Source: Porcincola sp945869225 | GTDB taxonomy: Bacteria; Bacillota; Clostridia; Lachnospirales; Lachnospiraceae | Reading direction: 5' to 3' | Length of the DNA: 64,000 nt | Assembly (NCBI RefSeq): GCF_052118625.1 | Contig: NZ_JBQKGW010000007.1 | Coordinates: 1-64,000, forward strand | Shown: one piece after another, positions 8,268-16,862 of the stretch | Layout: the number at the start of each line of letters is the position of its first letter | How positions within the stretch are numbered: position 1 is the stretch's first letter | Program-made: the position numbers and the translations under genes | The notes under the pieces: model-generated | The model's database searches: none | What the model saw: the letters and a program-made list of their open reading frames with translations, nothing else | What the model was told of the DNA's origin: nothing

Positions 8268-10700
8268 GTGAAGAAGCCTGAGGTGTATATGGCGGAAGAA
8301 AAGATGAAAGTTGCAGTTCCGGGAAAGATGCCGGAAGGACAGAAAGAGAAGGTCGTGGTCCCGCTGGGGCTTGGTGACCGGAAGATGACACAGCCTTCGG
8401 GCATTTCTGCGCCTTCAGAGAACGACAATGACCGGATGCTGATCCGCCAGGCGGATGCCAGACCGAAGACGATGGAGGACTTTACCAGTCCGGACGATCT
8501 GTACAGAGAACTGATCGCAAGCATCCGCAAATACCATCCCTCTGATGATATCACACTGGTGGAAAAGGCGTTCCGCGTGGCGGATGAGGCGCACAGAAAC
8601 CAGAAGCGGAAGTCGGGGGAGCCGTATATCATTCATCCGCTCTGCGTGGCCATCATCCTCGCTGATCTGGAACTGGACAAGGAGACGATCGCGGCCGGAC
8701 TTCTGCATGACGTTGTGGAAGACACGATCATGACGCTCGACGAGCTCCGCAAGGAGTTTGGAGAGGAAGTCGCGCTTCTGGTCGATGGCGTCACAAAGCT
8801 GGGACAGCTGTCCTACTCGGCTGACAAACTGGAGATGCAGGCTGAGAACCTTCGGAAGATGTTTCTGGCAATGGCCAAGGATATCCGGGTCATCCTGATC
8901 AAACTGGCGGACCGCCTTCACAATATGCGGACGCTTCAGTACATGAAGCCCGAGAAGCAGAAGGAAAAAGCCAGGGAAACGCTGGATATCTACTCCCCGA
9001 TTGCACAGCGCCTTGGTATCAGCAAGGTAAAGGTCGAGTTGGATGACCTGTCTCTGAAGTATCTGGAGCCGGATGTCTACTACGACCTGGTGGAGAAGGT
9101 GGCGCTGAAGCGTTCTGAGCGGCAGGCCTTCGTCAACGGAATCGTGAAGGATGTCTCGGCGAAGATGAAGGAAGCCGGCATCAAGGCGGAGGTGTACGGC
9201 CGCGCGAAGCATTTCTTTTCCATCTATAAGAAGATGGTGAATCAGAATAAAACCATCGACCAGATATATGACCTGTTTGCAGTCCGCATCATTGTGGACA
9301 CTGTCCCGGACTGCTATGCGGCGCTCGGAATCATCCATGAGATGTACAAGCCGGTTCCTGGCCGGTTCAAGGACTACATCGCGATGCCGAAAGAGAATAT
9401 GTACCAGTCGCTGCACACGACGCTGATCGCCCCGAACGGTTCTCCGTTTGAGATTCAGATTCGGACGGTTGAAATGCATCGTGTCGCTGAATATGGTATC
9501 GCGGCACACTGGAAATACAAGGAAGCCTCCGACGGCAGGAAGACCTCTCCGCAGCAGGAAGAGGAGAAGATGAACTGGCTGCGCCAGATTCTTGAATGGC
9601 AGCAGGAGTCGGACAACAAGGAATTTTTATCGCTGCTCAAGAGTGATCTGAATCTCTTCAATGAGAATGTCTACTGCTTCACACCCGCGGGGGACGTCAA
9701 GACGCTTCCAAATGGATCTACGCCCATCGATTTTGCCTACAGCATTCACTCTGCGGTTGGAAACCGGATGGTTGGTGCGAGAGTCAATGGCAAGCTGGTG
9801 ACGATCGATTATGTGATTCAGAATGGAGACCGGATCGAGATCATCACGTCTGCCAACTCGAAGGGGCCGAGCCGCGACTGGCTTTCGATTGTAAAGAGCA
9901 CGCAGGCAAAGAACAAGATCAATCAGTGGTTCAAGCAGGAACGCAAGGAAGACAATATCCAGCGCGGGAAAGAGGCACTCCAGAACTATTGCAGAGCGAA
10001 GGGGCTGAACTACTCCGAACTGACCAGGCCTGATTACACGGAGGCAGCGACTTCCAAGTACGGGTTCCGCGACTGGGATTCCGTCCTGGCGGCTGTCGGT
10101 CATGGCGGACTGAAGGAAGGACAGATTGTCAACAAGCTTCAGGAATGCTATTCAAAGGATCACAGCAATCAGGTGACAGATGCCGACATTCTGAGTGGCA
10201 GCAGCCAGAGGGAAGCCGGGAAGGTGACGCGGTCCAAAAGCGGGATCATTGTTCACGGGATTGACGATGTGTCAGTCAGGCTGTCAAAGTGCTGCAGCCC
10301 GGTTCCGGGAGACGAGATTGTCGGGTTCATCACGCGCGGGCGCGGTATTACAGTTCACCGTACAGACTGCGTCAATGTTGTCAACCTGCCGCAGTCTGAG
10401 CGGTCCAGGCTGATCAATGTCGAGTGGGCGGATGATGCAAGAACTGGAGACGGAAACAAACTGTATATGGCGGAAATCCGAATCTTCGCGCACAACCGGA
10501 CAGGACTTCTGGTCGACATCACAAAGATTCTGACGGAGCGGAAGATCGACGTTCAGGGGGTTACCTCCCGGACAAACAGGCAGGGGCTTGCAACGATCAC
10601 CTTTGAGTTTCAGGTTCCCGGAAAGGCAGCGCTCCGTGAACTCATTGAGAAGATCAGACAGGTGGATTCGGTGATTGACATCGAGCGCTCAACCGGCTGA
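8268..10700 (+). CDS. relA: Bifunctional (p)ppGpp synthetase/hydrolase RelA/SpoT
   Basis: 810 aa from a GTG at 8268; an ATG at 8289 would give 803 aa. Neither has a well-spaced ribosome site, so the start is uncertain. The first 70 residues are poorly conserved. Next comes the HD hydrolase domain (LLHDVVEDT), the synthetase domain (YQSLHTTLI and EIQIRTVEMH), a TGS domain (VYCFTPAGDVKTLPNGSTPIDFAY), a zinc-finger-like stretch with CCSPVPGD, and a C-terminal ACT domain. Both catalytic halves look intact, so it should both make and degrade alarmone. A second, short alarmone synthetase lies at 36861. Confidence 0.96.
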   Translation: MKKPEVYMAEEKMKVAVPGKMPEGQKEKVVVPLGLGDRKMTQPSGISAPSENDNDRMLIRQADARPKTMEDFTSPDDLYRELIASIRKYHPSDDITLVEKAFRVADEAHRNQKRKSGEPYIIHPLCVAIILADLELDKETIAAGLLHDVVEDTIMTLDELRKEFGEEVALLVDGVTKLGQLSYSADKLEMQAENLRKMFLAMAKDIRVILIKLADRLHNMRTLQYMKPEKQKEKARETLDIYSPIAQRLGISKVKVELDDLSLKYLEPDVYYDLVEKVALKRSERQAFVNGIVKDVSAKMKEAGIKAEVYGRAKHFFSIYKKMVNQNKTIDQIYDLFAVRIIVDTVPDCYAALGIIHEMYKPVPGRFKDYIAMPKENMYQSLHTTLIAPNGSPFEIQIRTVEMHRVAEYGIAAHWKYKEASDGRKTSPQQEEEKMNWLRQILEWQQESDNKEFLSLLKSDLNLFNENVYCFTPAGDVKTLPNGSTPIDFAYSIHSAVGNRMVGARVNGKLVTIDYVIQNGDRIEIITSANSKGPSRDWLSIVKSTQAKNKINQWFKQERKEDNIQRGKEALQNYCRAKGLNYSELTRPDYTEAATSKYGFRDWDSVLAAVGHGGLKEGQIVNKLQECYSKDHSNQVTDADILSGSSQREAGKVTRSKSGIIVHGIDDVSVRLSKCCSPVPGDEIVGFITRGRGITVHRTDCVNVVNLPQSERSRLINVEWADDARTGDGNKLYMAEIRIFAHNRTGLLVDITKILTERKIDVQGVTSRTNRQGLATITFEFQVPGKAALRELIEKIRQVDSVIDIERSTG

Positions 10701-10738
10701 GACAAGAGATCGAATGATGGCAGGAAAGAAGGGAAGGG

Positions 10739-10765
10739 GCGCCCGCAGATGCGGACGCTCTTTTT
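10739..10765 (+). terminator. Probable terminator between relA and the MBL gene
   Basis: 8-bp stem with one C/A mismatch (GCGCCCGC / GCGGACGC), AGAT loop, then TCTTTTT. Likely partial, because the downstream genes keep the same orientation. Confidence 0.6.
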
Positions 10766-10802
10766 GCTGTTTCATGAGGCTGTGACAGGAGGAAGTGAAC
10801 GG

Positions 10803-11435
10803 ATGGCAGGATTGACTGTAGATTGTCTGGAGCTGGGGCAGCTTCCGACCAATACCTATCTGGTGATGAATACAGAGACAAAGGAATGTCTGATCATTGA
10901 TCCGTCAGACGGCGTGGAGAACATCATTTCATGGCTTGACGATCATCAGGCAAAACCGGTTTCAATCTGGCTGACACATGGGCATGACGACCATATAGGG
11001 TCAGTAAGCGACCTCAAGCGGAAATACGGACTGTTCTGCTATGTGTCGAAGGAGGAAGAAGAGTTCTGCGAGTCCATCTATTACAATCTTTCTTCCATGT
11101 TCGGGCATCCGCGAACCATTGAGCCTGATCTGTTCTTCCTGGACGGACAGAAGATAAAGATTCTGGGGACAGAAGCGACCGTTCTGCTGACGCCGGGACA
11201 CACGGTGGGAAGCGCCTGCTATTATTTTCCGCAGGAGAAGCTGCTGTTTTCAGGGGATACGCTGTTTGAAGAGTCTGTGGGACGGTCGGATTTTCCTGGA
11301 GGAAGCACGCTCTCACTGATCGCCTCCGTCAAGAGACTGATGACACTTCCGGACGATGTGACAGTTCTGCCCGGCCATGGAGGCAGAACCAGCATCGGAC
11401 ATGAGCGGAAGTACAACCCATACGTGAACAGGTAG
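10803..11435 (+). CDS. MBL-fold metallo-hydrolase (GloB-like)
   Basis: 210 aa from the ATG at 10803, preceded by AGGAGG about 11 nt upstream. The metal site HxHxDH is present as THGHDDHIGS, with further ligands in LLTPGHTVGS, FSGDTLF and LPGHG. This is the short YcbL/GloB-like class that splits thioesters such as S-lactoylglutathione or related substrates; the true substrate in an organism probably lacking glutathione is unknown. It sits between relA and hemZ and is probably co-transcribed with hemZ, whose start is 122 nt further on. Confidence 0.9.
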   Translation: MAGLTVDCLELGQLPTNTYLVMNTETKECLIIDPSDGVENIISWLDDHQAKPVSIWLTHGHDDHIGSVSDLKRKYGLFCYVSKEEEEFCESIYYNLSSMFGHPRTIEPDLFFLDGQKIKILGTEATVLLTPGHTVGSACYYFPQEKLLFSGDTLFEESVGRSDFPGGSTLSLIASVKRLMTLPDDVTVLPGHGGRTSIGHERKYNPYVNR

Positions 11436-11557
11436 AAAATGGATTGCGGGCAGATAAAGGCGGGATAAGGTTCCGCAGTGCAGGGCGTCGGGAGTATGAA
11501 GGCGGAGAAGCCCGATGGCAGGACAATGGAACCGGGGACTGGACAGGCAGGAATCAG

Positions 11558-13156
11558 ATGACAGAAGAAAAGAAGGTCAGGATCATCCTGAACGACAGAA
11601 GCTATGAATACGATGTCTATACGCTGGTAATCGCGTTCTTTCAGGGGATCCCTGTCAGCGTCTCCGATCCGGCATCTCAGAAGGACAGAGATTATGACGA
11701 TGTGTCAGGGCTCTGCCAGGGGGAACGGGTGCCAGGTCGGACAGGAGAAACAATTACACAGGGGCAGCTGACAATCGAGGTCACAATTTCAGGCAGGAAC
11801 ATCACGGTTGAAGCCAGGAGGGCGGACCATCTGCTGGTCAGGCGGACAGCAGAAGCCGGAGAGAAACTGCAGACCGGGCAGCTGATGGAAGGCCTGACGC
11901 GGACACAGCTGCCGGAGGCACAGAAGAGGCTGTCTGTCAAGAATGCCCTCAAGCGCTGCCTGTACGACTGCCTGTCTTCGCTGACGGGCAGGACGCTTCC
12001 ATGGGGAGATCTGACAGGAATCAGACCGGTGAAGCTGGCATCTGCCTTTCTTGAGAATGATCAGGATGAGGCATCCGCAGAAGCGGACCTTCAGGCTGAG
12101 TATCTTGTGAGTACCCGGAAGGCCAGGCTTGCGGTTTCCATCGCCTCGAGAGAACAGAGGATTTTAAGAAACATCCATCCGGAGAGGGGATATTCCCTGT
12201 ATATCGGAATCCCATTCTGCCCGAGCATCTGCCTGTACTGTTCATTTTCGTCCGGAACGATCGGAGTCTGGCAGAAGGAATCGGACCATTATGTCGATGC
12301 GCTGATCCATGAGATGGCGGCCTGCGGAAGGCATGCAGAGCGGCCGTGTTTCCCAGGGAGAGAGCTGCAGACGGTTTACATCGGCGGAGGCACTCCGACA
12401 ACGCTGACCGCGCAGCAGCTGGAAAGGGTCTGCAGTGCGCTGGAGGAACATTTTGACATGGATCGGGTGCTGGAGTTCACGGTGGAAGCGGGAAGACCGG
12501 ACACGATCACGGAGGAAAAGCTTGCGGTGCTGAAAAAGCACCGTGTCAGCCGGATTTCCATCAATCCGCAGACGATGAACCAGAAAACCCTGGATCTGAT
12601 CGGCAGGAAACACACGGTGGAGCAGACAGAGGAGGCTTTCAGGCTTGCCAGATCGATGGGGTTCGACAACATCAACATGGATCTGATTGTCGGACTTCCG
12701 GGAGAGGGGCCTGAGGAGGTTGACCGGACAATGTGCGCGCTGGAACGGCTGGATCCGGATGACATCACGGTTCATGCGCTCGCACTGAAGCGGGCAGCGC
12801 GTCTGGCGCTCCATATGGATGAGTACGAATCCATTTCCTTCCGGGCGTCAGATGAGATTATGGAGCGTGCGCATCAGACCTGCCGGAGACTGGGGATGAC
12901 GCCGTACTACCTGTACAGGCAGAAGAATATGGCCGGCAATTTTGAGAATGTCGGTTATGCAAAACCCGGACATGCGGGGATCTACAATATTCTGATTATG
13001 GAGGAGGTTCAGAGCATTCTGGCACTCGGCGCTTCGGGGTCAACCAAGGTGATCTATCCCGGCGGAAGGATCGAGCGGATTGAGAATGTCAAGGATGTGA
13101 GAAGCTACCTTGACAGGATCGATGAGATGATTCGGAGAAAGGATGTCCTGCGCTGA
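11558..13156 (+). CDS. hemZ: Coproporphyrinogen dehydrogenase HemZ, radical SAM
   Basis: 532 aa from the ATG at 11558 (AGGA about 6 nt upstream); the frame continues 38 codons 5' without family similarity. The radical-SAM cysteines are seen as CPSICLYC (Cx3Cx2C) within YIGIPFCPSICLYCSFSS, and a GGGTPTTL motif follows. HemN/HemZ proteins oxidise coproporphyrinogen III without oxygen, or in some cases act on other tetrapyrroles. The roughly 190-residue N-terminal part is the HemZ-specific extension. No other haem gene is near, so a role outside haem synthesis remains possible. Confidence 0.92.
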   Translation: MTEEKKVRIILNDRSYEYDVYTLVIAFFQGIPVSVSDPASQKDRDYDDVSGLCQGERVPGRTGETITQGQLTIEVTISGRNITVEARRADHLLVRRTAEAGEKLQTGQLMEGLTRTQLPEAQKRLSVKNALKRCLYDCLSSLTGRTLPWGDLTGIRPVKLASAFLENDQDEASAEADLQAEYLVSTRKARLAVSIASREQRILRNIHPERGYSLYIGIPFCPSICLYCSFSSGTIGVWQKESDHYVDALIHEMAACGRHAERPCFPGRELQTVYIGGGTPTTLTAQQLERVCSALEEHFDMDRVLEFTVEAGRPDTITEEKLAVLKKHRVSRISINPQTMNQKTLDLIGRKHTVEQTEEAFRLARSMGFDNINMDLIVGLPGEGPEEVDRTMCALERLDPDDITVHALALKRAARLALHMDEYESISFRASDEIMERAHQTCRRLGMTPYYLYRQKNMAGNFENVGYAKPGHAGIYNILIMEEVQSILALGASGSTKVIYPGGRIERIENVKDVRSYLDRIDEMIRRKDVLR

Positions 13157-13228
13157 CGGTCAGAAAAGGCCAGGCAATCAGACTGTTGCAGAGCTGTTTC
13201 TTGTGCAGACGGCCGGACCGGCGTATGA

Positions 13229-14353
13229 TCAGCTTTCATGGAAGAGATCAGCGGCTGCGGTCATATCGCCGAGGAGGGCATTCGTCAGACCGGAGGTATC
13301 CACAATCTGCCAGCCGCTCTTACGATTTTCCAGACGAATGCTGACAGGAACGGTTTTCGGGTCAGCGTTCTCCTCAAGGGCTTCTCTCAAAAGCAAGACG
13401 CTCTTACCGGAGAGAGCTGAATCATCGGCCGTGATGGAGTCCGTTGTCTTCGCATAGTCAATAAGCTTCTGGTGGTATGAGGAGAGAACGGAAGACATGT
13501 CGACAACCGTAACCTGAATGGAAGCCTGTGCGACGCTGCCTTCTGTCCGCACCTCTTCGATCGTGTATTTGAATACATCTGCAGCCTTCTGATAATAAAG
13601 ATCATTCAGTTTTTCGCTGTCCTGTGAGGAGATCTGAAAGAGGTCCGGAGAGTTCAGTTCTTCTGCCCATTCCTGAGGAGACAGGGTCTTGTAGCGGTCA
13701 AGGTAAACGGAGAGAACGTCGTTCGGACTCAGAAGGTCCGGATCATTCAGCTTTTCAATCAGTCCTCCTGTCAGAAGTGTGCGGAGTGCACTGTCAGAGA
13801 CGATGGTCCAGTCTCCCTTGTTTTTTGTAAGATGGATCGTTTCTCTGGTCGCTGTTTTCTGAAAGCTTCCGGAAGAGAGGACGTTTTTCATCAAGGTGTA
13901 GATTTGATCTTCCTGTCCGTCACTGGAAAGAGTGCTTTCGTCATCGGAAAGCTTTTCGTTGTATTCCTGGCGAAGCTGTGTTTTCCGGATTGAGCTGGCA
14001 AGTGCGTCCGCGTCAAAGCCGGTCGCTTCCACGTCGACCGCTGCGGTTTCACCATCGATGTGACTGTCCAGGATGCGGAAAGAAAACCCGGAGAAATAGG
14101 CGCGAAGCGCTTCCCTGCCGGTGTCAGACAGATCGGAGAAAGAGGCGCTCTGGGCACCAGAGGCAGAAGGGGCAAAAAGGTCAGCGGCGTCCTTGCTGCC
14201 TTGCTGTTCAATCAGCATGAGACTGTCCCGGACAGCCTTCTCGGGCGCGTTCAGCCGATGGGCATGCCGGGCAATCCCGACGCAGACAAGCACAGCCGCG
14301 GCGCAGGTACACAACACTGCAGGTATGAATTTGGTTTTTTTCAGTATTTTCAT
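13229..14353 (-). CDS. Membrane-anchored extracytoplasmic protein with two similar domains, unknown function
   Basis: 374 aa. Residues 5-28 form one hydrophobic helix (signal peptide or anchor) after the basic start MKILKKTK; there is a Cys but no clean lipobox. The rest looks extracytoplasmic and contains two related halves: each begins near a helical segment and ends in a strand-rich motif, GDWTIVSDSALRTLLTGG in the first and SGWQIVDTSGLTNALLGD in the second. This recalls DUF4878/NTF2-like modules, but I do not assign a family. It diverges from the exporter operon and shares its promoter region. No ribosome site precedes the ATG, and the promoter is placed for a leaderless mRNA (see findings). 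Confidence 0.75.
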   Translation of the reverse strand: MKILKKTKFIPAVLCTCAAAVLVCVGIARHAHRLNAPEKAVRDSLMLIEQQGSKDAADLFAPSASGAQSASFSDLSDTGREALRAYFSGFSFRILDSHIDGETAAVDVEATGFDADALASSIRKTQLRQEYNEKLSDDESTLSSDGQEDQIYTLMKNVLSSGSFQKTATRETIHLTKNKGDWTIVSDSALRTLLTGGLIEKLNDPDLLSPNDVLSVYLDRYKTLSPQEWAEELNSPDLFQISSQDSEKLNDLYYQKAADVFKYTIEEVRTEGSVAQASIQVTVVDMSSVLSSYHQKLIDYAKTTDSITADDSALSGKSVLLLREALEENADPKTVPVSIRLENRKSGWQIVDTSGLTNALLGDMTAAADLFHES

Positions 14354-14359
14354 GAAAAC

Positions 14360-14388
14360 ATTGTACTGAATGCGTTTTGGAAAGTCAA
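14360..14388 (-). promoter_or_regulatory. Sigma-A promoter predicted to give a leaderless transcript
   Basis: Minus strand: TTGACT, 17 bp, TACAAT. Only 6 nt separate the -10 from the ATG at 14353, so transcription would start at or next to the A of the start codon. Its -35 overlaps the -35 of the facing promoter. Confidence 0.68.
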
Positions 14389-14406
14389 TATCGATAAAAG
14401 TAGATA
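14377..14406 (+). promoter_or_regulatory. Possible promoter of the exporter operon
   Basis: TTGGAA, 18 bp, TAGATA, about 100 nt before the first adaptor gene. It faces the minus-strand promoter at 14360-14388 and shares bases with it, so the two could compete. Confidence 0.4.
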
Positions 14407-14508
14407 TAACAGTATGTTGTTCACGTTTCTGTCACAGATCAGCCGTAAGATGGAAACGGATCAGGCTCGTTTACACGAAGCCGAAGACAGGAGATTAAAG
14501 GCAGGTTC

Positions 14509-16047
14509 ATGTCGATGAAGAAGGCAATTGTCACACTGGTTATCGTAGCTGCTGTCGCGGGAACCGGATACGGGCTCTACAGAACAGGAAAGCTTCAGAC
14601 ATTTACAAACGAATATCTTGGAAAGGTGATTCCGGCCCTCAGCAGGGAAGATGAGACGGAAAATGCGGGAGGCAGGGTGTCCTCCACGGATCCGAACGCC
14701 GTCTACCTTGACAGCGTGCGGACACTTGCGAATCTGGGAAGCGGGGACGGACTGATTGAGAAGTTCTCCGGGAAGGTTGAACCGCAGGAAACCAAAAAAT
14801 ACAGCATCGCCAGCGGACGGAAGGTAGCGGAGACTTATGTTCAGGAAGGCGATGAGGTCAAAAAGGGGGACAGGCTCTTTCGTTATGATACCGAATCAAT
14901 GAAGGACAAACTTGAACAGGCGAAGATTGACCTCGAGCGGCTTCAGAATTCGGTCGACGTGTCGGAAGCGAAGGCAAAGGAGCTGGAGAAGCAGCTTGCA
15001 TCTGCCAATACACCGGAAAAAAAGCTGCAGGCACTGGAGGAAGAGAACAACCTCAAGCAGCAGAAACTTGAGCTCAAGTCCAAGCAGGCCAAGATCGACA
15101 GTATCAATGAACAGATTGAGAACTCGACGGTGACCTCGGATATCGACGGGGTTGTCAAGACGATCAACGAAAGCGCAGCTTCCGGGGACTCGGATTCGCA
15201 GGTCGATTCCACGGATTCCGGAAACTCCTCCGCTTACATTACGCTTCTCAAGGTCGGAACGTACCGGATCAAGGCGTCATGCAATGAGCAGAATATTGGT
15301 TCGATCTACGTTGGAGAACAGGTCCTGGTGCATTCCAGGGTGGATGCATCCACCATCTGGAAGGGGGCAATTATGCAGATCAAGGCCGATCAGGGCAGCG
15401 ACAGCAGCGCCGACAGCAATTCCGGATATTCGGACCAGGACAGCAGCGGTAACAGCTCCACCAACTATCCGTTCTATGTGGAACTGAAATCCTCCGACGG
15501 CCTGATGCTCGGACAACATGTCTATATTGAGCAGGATCTTGGGCAGGCTGACCAGAAACCGGGGATCTGGCTTGATGATTACTATTTTGCAAAGGATGCC
15601 GATGGCAATGCCTATGTCTGGGCGGCATCAGACGATAACACGCTTGAAAAGCGGAAGGTAGAGCTGGGTGAGGAAGACAAGGACCAGCAGAAAACCGAGG
15701 TGAAGAGCGGCCTTGATGCGGATGACTATATCTGTCAGCCGTCGGACAGCCTGAAGGAAGGCATGCCGGTCGCCTACAATGATGATACCGCCACGGGCGA
15801 TGTGAATCTGGACGAGGAAGGCAGCCTGGAGACGGAGACGCTGCCGGAAGGCATCATGGGCGGAGCCGGAAGCCCGTTTATCGGGGACGGCGCGAATCTT
15901 GATCTTTCCGGGACAGAGTCCTGGACGGAGGGAACAGAGGTGTACGATGCCGACAGCGAGGAGACGGAGGTGCCCATGGTTCCGATTGATCAGTCGTCGG
16001 AGGCTCCGATTGCGGATGATTCGGCGGACAGCGATGGGATAAACTGA
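14509..16047 (+). CDS. Efflux adaptor subunit (HlyD/MacA-like), first copy
   Basis: 512 aa. One N-terminal membrane helix (AIVTLVIVAAVAGTGYGLYR), then a lipoyl half-motif (VAETYVQEGDEVKKGDRLFRYD), a coiled coil of about 85 residues, the second half-motif (VTSDIDGVVKTI), and a beta-barrel domain. In between and at the end are Ser/Asp-rich, low-complexity stretches; the C-terminal 90 residues are strongly acidic. By family it links a MacB-type ABC permease to the outside; in Gram-positives it extends into the wall. AGG is 5 nt before the ATG at 14509; the ATG two codons later is an alternative. The ATPase gene follows after 14 nt. Confidence 0.85.
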   Translation: MSMKKAIVTLVIVAAVAGTGYGLYRTGKLQTFTNEYLGKVIPALSREDETENAGGRVSSTDPNAVYLDSVRTLANLGSGDGLIEKFSGKVEPQETKKYSIASGRKVAETYVQEGDEVKKGDRLFRYDTESMKDKLEQAKIDLERLQNSVDVSEAKAKELEKQLASANTPEKKLQALEEENNLKQQKLELKSKQAKIDSINEQIENSTVTSDIDGVVKTINESAASGDSDSQVDSTDSGNSSAYITLLKVGTYRIKASCNEQNIGSIYVGEQVLVHSRVDASTIWKGAIMQIKADQGSDSSADSNSGYSDQDSSGNSSTNYPFYVELKSSDGLMLGQHVYIEQDLGQADQKPGIWLDDYYFAKDADGNAYVWAASDDNTLEKRKVELGEEDKDQQKTEVKSGLDADDYICQPSDSLKEGMPVAYNDDTATGDVNLDEEGSLETETLPEGIMGGAGSPFIGDGANLDLSGTESWTEGTEVYDADSEETEVPMVPIDQSSEAPIADDSADSDGIN

Positions 16048-16061
16048 GCGGAGGCATTCAA

Positions 16062-16862
16062 TTGATCCTGAAGTTAGAACATATCAATAAAGCCTACCAT
16101 ACAGGCAAGCTGGATGTCCCTGTGCTCCACGATGTATCGCTCCATGTAGAAAAAGGAGAGTACGTCGCCATCATGGGACCTTCCGGCAGCGGAAAATCAA
16201 CCCTCATGAATATCATCGGCTGCCTGGATCGACCCGATTCAGGGACATATGAACTCAATGGGGAAGATGTGCTTGGAAAGGACGACAATTCGCTCGCGAA
16301 GATCAGACTCATGAACCTGGGGTTCGTTTTCCAGAATTTCCAGCTTCTTGCGAGGGAGACAGCGCTTGAGAATGTTGCTCTGCCGCTTGTCTATGCAAAG
16401 GTGCCGAAAAAGGAGCGCAGGGAAAGAGCACGCGAGGCGCTGGAGAAGGTCGGGCTGGGCGACAGGGTTTTATTTACCCCGGGACAGCTTTCAGGCGGCC
16501 AGAAGCAGAGGGTTGCAATTGCCCGGGCGATGGTGAACCGCCCGGGGGTTCTCCTGGCGGACGAGCCGACCGGTGCCCTGGATTCTCATTCCAGTCTCCA
16601 GATCATGGAGCTGTTCCAGCAGCTGAATGAGGAGGGGGTCACCGTGATTATGATCACGCATTCGCCTGACATTGCAGCCTATGCAAGAAGAGTCTGCGAC
16701 ATTTTTGATGGTGTGATCTCAGAGCGGAACGGACAGGTCAATGCAGCGCAGCAGGCGGAGCGGAAAGCGGAGGCAGAAGCAGAGGAGGCGCTTGCCAGAA
16801 TGAGACAGCGCTCGGCGGATCGGCTCAGACACGGCTCTTTGACAAAGGAGGAGCCATCATGA
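16062..16862 (+). CDS. ABC transporter ATP-binding protein (MacB/LolD type)
   Basis: 266 aa, starting at a TTG with GGAGG 8 nt upstream; the frame has no better start. Walker A GPSGSGKST, Q-loop VFQNFQLL, signature LSGGQKQRV, Walker B VLLADEPTGALD and the switch His in MITHSPDI are all present. It is the ATPase of the 7TM/MacB exporter class that works by mechanotransmission. The C-terminal 40 residues are a charged, Ala/Glu/Arg-rich extension beyond the usual domain. It overlaps the next gene by 4 nt (ATGA), implying coupled translation. Confidence 0.95.
   Translation: MILKLEHINKAYHTGKLDVPVLHDVSLHVEKGEYVAIMGPSGSGKSTLMNIIGCLDRPDSGTYELNGEDVLGKDDNSLAKIRLMNLGFVFQNFQLLARETALENVALPLVYAKVPKKERRERAREALEKVGLGDRVLFTPGQLSGGQKQRVAIARAMVNRPGVLLADEPTGALDSHSSLQIMELFQQLNEEGVTVIMITHSPDIAAYARRVCDIFDGVISERNGQVNAAQQAERKAEAEAEEALARMRQRSADRLRHGSLTKEEPS

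Noticed and set aside
11444..11557. Longer N-terminus of HemZ from a TTG
   Set aside because: The added 38 residues are basic, unlike HemZ, and the ATG at 11558 has a plausible ribosome site.
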